DNA from: Scytalidium lignicola
Taxonomy: Eukaryota; Ascomycota; Leotiomycetes
Length of the DNA: 64,000 bases
Assembly (NCBI GenBank): GCA_002812745.2
Contig: NCSJ02000099.1
Span: forward strand, 1-64,000
Direction: 5' to 3'
Shown: positions 59,538 through 64,000 of the stretch, one piece after another
Numbering within the stretch: position 1 is the first letter of the stretch
How the letters are laid out: the number at the start of each line of letters is the position of its first letter
The notes under the pieces: generated by a model
Told to the model about the DNA's origin: nothing
What the model saw: only the letters and a program-made list of their open reading frames with translations
Database searches by the model: none
Position numbers and translations under genes: made by a program

Positions 59538-61101
59538 CTACGCCTTCGTTTCAACGGAAGTGTTTTTCAGATCTTCAGTGACCTCAGATACCTCATCCTT
59601 TGATTCGCCATTGGAGCCAGAGGCTGTTGCAGTCTCTTCAGCGTCAAGACGTTCCACTTCTTTCTTGGCCTTTGCAATGTTCTAGAAATAATTTAGTAGC
59701 GTTCTCGAAATCGTTCCTCTGGAATATGTAAACTTACCCTCTGAGTTTGAGCTTCTTGGTCATTCTTCCAGAACTCAAGCTTCTCCTTGACCTTCTCTGC
59801 GACCGTAGGAATATCAGCCGCACTCATTGGGGGGTCGATACTCATGGCACTGCAGTCCTCCATGACTGATGGCGGGCAGCTGTATTTTCCTGAGCTGGCT
59901 GGTGATTCGGCTACAGCCTTACGGCCCTTCTTGCCCTTCTTACCACCAGTTCCCACAAAGTAATCCTCCTCATCTTTCCGCACAACCTTGACGCCCTTGA
60001 TCCCAGAATCACTTACGGTTCTTTGGGCTTGGGCTTCCAGCCCGCTAGGAGCAACAAGGGGAGCCTTTTCAGAAGAGAATGTTGGGTCCAGGAAGCGAAG
60101 CAGACCCTCAGCACGACGGATCTCATCCAAGTACGCTGGGTCACTGGCTTCAGCAAGAAGTCGCTGCGCTCTCTCCTTTCGCTTCTCCTTGTTATAGTTC
60201 TCTTGTTCTATTTTCTGACGCTCACGAATACGAGCACGTGCTTCTTTCTCGTAATGGATTGCCGCAGCTCGTTGCTGGTAGTACTCGTCCTTGACCTTCT
60301 TGATAGCAGAATACTTCTCCTGCTGCTCCGCATGAAGTCTCGTACGCTCATCACGAAGCTGGTTCAGATTCTTGTAAACGTCGTCCTGCTCGGCTTTGAT
60401 CGCATCAAGTTCGGCTTGAATCTTGTTGTACTTTTCGCTGAGGGCTTTAGATTCAGGGTCGTCCAGAGAGTCACGGAGTGCCTTGAGCTTAGCCTTTGTC
60501 TCATCAATACCCTTTTGAGCATCATCGAAGCTAGCNAAAATTCTTGCGTTGCTTCTTTAGATTGGTGATCTCGGACAAGGCCTTCTTCTCATCTACAAGC
60601 TTCATCATGCCTCCATTGACCTGTTTATCCAACCTGTCGATTTCCCGATCAACATCTTCGACACTCTTGAAAGCAACACGACTGCGGGCCTGTTTTTGTT
60701 CCGCGATTCGACTTTTGAGTTGCTCGTCGAGTTTTTTGATCTGCTCGAAGGTCTGATTGCGGCCAGCTTTCCCGGCGCCTTGCTGTTCGCGGATCTCCTT
60801 CAATTGAGCAAGAAGTTCGGCCCGGCGTTTTGCAGCGGGTGAATCTTTGTTCTTTGGTTGGGCACTGTCAAGTTTCGCCTTTATAGCGTTCTGGAGAAAT
60901 GGTGAGTCAAACATCCTACATAACACAGAATATTGGTTGTCAACTTACGAACTTTACCATAGAATCTGCATGCTCCTTTTCGGCCTTTTTAAGGGCAGCC
61001 TTGAATGCTTCTTCATCTGGCCTCTCAGGTTTCTTTTTAATCTCAACAGGCTCTTTGCCATTAATTTTGGCTGCAGCCGAAGGGGTTTCTACGTCGGTCA
61101 T
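59538..61101 (-). CDS. BFR1: Bfr1-like mRNP/nuclear segregation protein
   Basis: Bfr1 is a polysome- and mRNA-associated protein linked to secretion and correct nuclear segregation in yeast. Exons 61101-60949, 60890-59738 and 59681-59538 give 482 aa, if the N at 60536 is skipped; reading N as a base breaks the frame after KKQRKNF, while skipping it continues ASFDDAQKGIDE. The protein is almost wholly charged coiled coil (EEAFKAALKKAEKEHADSM, LDEQLKSRIAEQKQARSRVA). The second half carries KGKKGRKA, and EKVKEKLEFWKND, followed by a Glu/Thr-rich tail. There are no membrane segments. It starts 432 bases from the RPB5 start on the other strand. The length fits the family. Confidence 0.9.
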
Positions 61102-61533
61102 GGTGAGAGCGGGTAACTGCAGGAATCCAATTGATACGAAGCAATTGGATAGATGCAGCAAGAGGGGCAGAGATCAATACTGATCTAAAAGGAATAAGAA
61201 GACGCTGGCGCCGGGGGTGGAATAAATAGGTGACACTGTAAGTCGAAATTCGAATATTAGAATAAACTTATTAGGAACACATTTGTTGAAAGTTGTTACG
61301 GAAGCACATTGAGACCATTCACGCAGAACCACTTCTTTTAGCTTTCGCGAACTTTTTGCCCGCCAAAAGATTATTAGCCTCATCTTCATCGGTCTTCACG
61401 ACAGAGGACAAGCACCAACTCAATTGGAATTCAACCGGAGAAGGAAAAGGAACGCATCTGAATTATATTTTGACGATAGCCATTCTTTTCGGAACTGTGG
61501 ACCACTTGCGAAACACTTTACCCAATTTCCAAG
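61102..61533. promoter_or_regulatory. Divergent intergenic region between the BFR1-like and RPB5 genes
   Basis: These 432 bases lie between the starts of two housekeeping genes that point away from each other. Both promoters must be here. No clear TATA box was seen, in keeping with constitutive genes. Confidence 0.4.
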
Positions 61534-62324
61534 ATGTCGAGCGAGGAAGATCGCGCAAAGAAGCAAAGAGAAGCTGGAGAGAGGGAGATCTCGAGGCTTT
61601 GGCGAGCATGGAGGACAGTGCATGAGATGGTGCAAGATCGGGGCTACGAACTTGCAGAAGCAGAAGTGAAGATCAGCTTGGACGACTTCAAGGCACAGTA
61701 CACAGCTGCTGATGGAACCCCCGAGTATGTACACCTCTAATTTTAAGATTGAGGATTGAGATCTGAACAAGTCTGACTGATATCAAACTCTACAGTCGCC
61801 GTAAAATGACCTTTTCTGCCCGTCCCAGCGATGTCATGATGCATCGATACTCAACCTTACCAACTCCCGAAAATCCCAACCCTCCACCACCAGATATCGG
61901 CACCATCTGGGTTGAATTCCTCCCAGACCAATCAGTCGGCATCAAGCAGATGCGGAACTTCGCCCAGCATCTCTCTGCACACAACTTTCATACCGGCGTT
62001 ATGGTTACGAACGTGAACATCACACCTGCCGCGCTGAAAATCATCCCTGCCGTAGCTTCGGAGACGCGTATCGAGTGCTTTCTCGAACAGGATTTGTTAG
62101 TTAATATCACTCATCACGAGCTTGTGCCGAGACACGTTCTGCTCAGCAAAGATGAGAAGGCGAAGTTATTGGCTAGGTACCGCCTGAAAGATACTCAGCT
62201 TCCCCGCATTCAGGTTGGAGATCCGGTGGCGAGGTATTTGGGACTCAGGAGAGGTCAAGTTGTGAAGATTATACGAAAGAGTGAAACTGCTGGTCGTTAT
62301 GCCAGTTATAGGCTTTGTGTATGA
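61534..62324 (+). CDS. RPB5: RNA polymerase I/II/III shared subunit Rpb5 (RPABC1)
   Basis: The subunit is common to the three nuclear RNA polymerases and sits in the jaw. Exons 61534-61724 and 61796-62324 give 239 aa, slightly longer than the usual 215. The N-terminal jaw has [20 protein letters not shown] and [10 protein letters not shown]. The splice joins TPD to [10 protein letters not shown]. The C-terminal domain, shared with archaeal RpoH, has [40 protein letters not shown] and the end [32 protein letters not shown]. The extra length is a Pro-rich insertion ([14 protein letters not shown]). Very confident. Confidence 0.96.
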
Positions 62325-62484
62325 TTACTTGTAGCCCAATTTTGTTGTATTTTCATTACATGGAGTCGGATGGAGTTCGGGATGGTCAAAAGCATGGACA
62401 ATAGGTGTCCCGGGCTACGGTTTTTGAGCAAGAGTCTGTTGCTAGAGAGAAATAAATTTATTTCAATATGGCATATAATAGACA

Positions 62485-64000
62485 TTACAGCTTTGCCTTC
62501 TCTATCACACCGTCTCTCACAACAACACTCCTATCGGTTCCATTTGCTCTATCTCTCAACACCCTCCTCAAGATCTTCCCACTTGCCGATTTTGGAATAA
62601 CATCAACAAATTCTATCTCCTTAACCCACTTATGTCTAACCTTTTTCTCACGAACATATTTTAACAACTCCTCTCCTAACTTCCTAGGCTCTGGAGCACT
62701 AGGCTTGGGAACAACATATGCTTTGGGTTTCTCTCCGCTATAATCATCAGGCATTCCTAGAACAGCACAATCCTCTACAAATTCGTGTCCAAGAAGCAGA
62801 TCCTCCAACTCAGCAGGTGCCACTCCAATACCTCTCACTTTAATCATCTCCTTGATTCGATCCGTGATGGTTATCATCCCTTCCTCATCAATCATCGCTT
62901 CATCACCAGTATGTAACCAACCATCCTCGTCAAACGTCCTTTTTGTCGCCTCATCATTATCCAGATATCCCATTACAATCTGTGGACCTCTGGCAAGTAA
63001 TTCACCAGGCTTCCCGACGCCGAGTTCATTCCCATTCTCGTCCACAATCTTCACTTCAGTGGAAGCGCAGATTGTCCCCACCTTGTGGGCATACTCATAG
63101 CCATACTTCTCCGGAGGGTGAGCAGTAATACAGCTACAGCTTTCCGTCATGCCGTACCCCTGCTTAAAACCTGTCCAGGGAAACTTCGCTTTGAGCTGCT
63201 GCAGGATCTCTTCACTCAGGGGTGCGGCCCCCGAGCTAAACCTTGTGACACCTCGTAGATCGTACTGATCGACGATGGGATCGCGAACTAATCGAATTAA
63301 TATTGGAGGAACGAGGAGGAGCTCACTAATCTTATATTCTGCGACGGTGTCTAGCATGCCTTTCATGGTGAACGAAGGGAGCATGTAGACTTCTGCGTTT
63401 AGAAGGATGGGAAGATGAAGCACATGGACAAGGCCGGTGATGTGAAAGGACGGTAGTACTGCAAGGACCTTCTTGTGGGATTCCGGGGTGATCTGCTGGA
63501 TTTGAAGACATTGTGCAATCACATTTTGGTGAGCAATCATAACCTATGTCGCCAGTCAGTAATTTAATTCGCATACTCGATACAGAATTAAAAAAGTAGA
63601 GGCAAGAAGACTTACCGCCTTTGGAAGTCCTGTTGTCCCACTGCTGAAGCTCAAAAACCCACAGAGCTCGAAATTATTCTTTCCCTTTGGGATCTTATAT
63701 TCTGGCACCTGGCCCTTCTCACCATATGACTTTCCAATCTCAAGAAGCTCTTTCATAGTTATGAACCCGTCCATTTTCCCCTCCAGTAAAAACACATTTT
63801 TCTTGTCAAGTCCAGCTGCCTTCGCAGCCGCAGCAGCAACGTCCATACTCCCTGGCACGGTCATCAGGAATTTAGCTTTGGCGACCTTCAACGCGTATGT
63901 CATTTCCTCCACATTATATGCCGGGCTAGCTCCCGATACTACGCCTCCAACGCGATTGACACCCAGCATGGCAACGGGATACCAGATCGTATTTGGGGAG
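62485..64000 (-). CDS. Acyl-CoA ligase (4-coumarate:CoA ligase-like), peroxisomal, 5' end outside the window
   Basis: This AMP-forming ligase activates a carboxylic acid with ATP and CoA. Exons 62485-63543 and 63616 to beyond 64000 are joined in frame (LPKA to VMIAHQN). Signature SFSSGTTGLPKA is the P-loop; others are GYGMTESC (A4/A5), GWLHTGDEAMID (A7), DRIKEMIKVRG (A8) and PKSASGKILRR (A10, with the catalytic Lys). The C-terminus is AKL, a type 1 peroxisomal targeting signal. Fungal relatives act on aromatic or fatty acids, for example in side-chain beta-oxidation or secondary metabolism; the substrate cannot be told from this part. About the first 130-150 residues are missing because the window ends. 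Confidence 0.92.

Noticed and set aside
1..64000. CRISPR arrays, operons, Shine-Dalgarno sites
   Set aside because: No regularly spaced repeats were found, and intron-rich genes show the DNA is eukaryotic.

Overview
The window is nuclear DNA of a filamentous ascomycete. The basis is many short GT-AG introns of about 50-75 bases, fungal gene families (Mug190-type C2 protein, OLE1-type desaturase, Bfr1, DPR-motif dehydrin, OrsD-like C2H2 domain), and AT-rich blocks full of RIP-decayed transposons. A leotiomycete-like Pezizomycotina is my guess, not something the sequence proves. The genome is two-compartment: gene-rich blocks of normal composition alternate with AT-rich repeat blocks.

Layout: 1-5100 is a decayed Ty3/gypsy element with an internal duplication. 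5.8-19.1 kb holds a Mug190/tricalbin-like C2 protein, a dehydrin-like protein, an EBP-type sterol isomerase, a cytochrome b5-fused delta-9 desaturase and a kinase-like gene with an in-frame stop. 19.6-23.3 kb is a NACHT (STAND/NLR-type) gene ending in a membrane helix. 24.4-28.3 kb is a nested transposon: a 1.35-kb Tc1/mariner element with an intact transposase, split by a decayed 2.5-kb MULE, with a MITE alongside. 29.9-36.7 kb holds broken genes (GT2 glycosyltransferase, truncated MFS transporter, OrsD-like fragment). 36.9-38.7 kb is a lipase of a largely bacterial family. 40.3-44.8 kb is repeat-rich: two solo LTRs and a decayed minus-strand Copia element. 46.5 kb holds a small secreted cysteine-rich protein next to this repeat block.

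From 48 kb on the sequence is a conserved housekeeping block: class II aldolase-like protein, alpha/beta hydrolase, Trm4/NSUN2-type RNA m5C methyltransferase, an unknown conserved protein, the mitochondrial GTPase Mtg2/Obg, Bfr1, RNA polymerase subunit Rpb5 and a peroxisomal acyl-CoA ligase that runs off the right edge. Several pairs are divergent and could share promoters (C2 protein/dehydrin, hydrolase/Trm4, Bfr1/Rpb5).

Caution on sequence quality: several single N characters sit at the ends of homopolymers. In the NACHT and BFR1 genes they act as one-base insertions, because dropping them restores one continuous reading frame. I treat those frameshifts as assembly artefacts. All gene models were spliced by eye from frame continuity and splice signals, without transcripts. 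No tRNA or rRNA gene, CRISPR array or other RNA gene could be supported.
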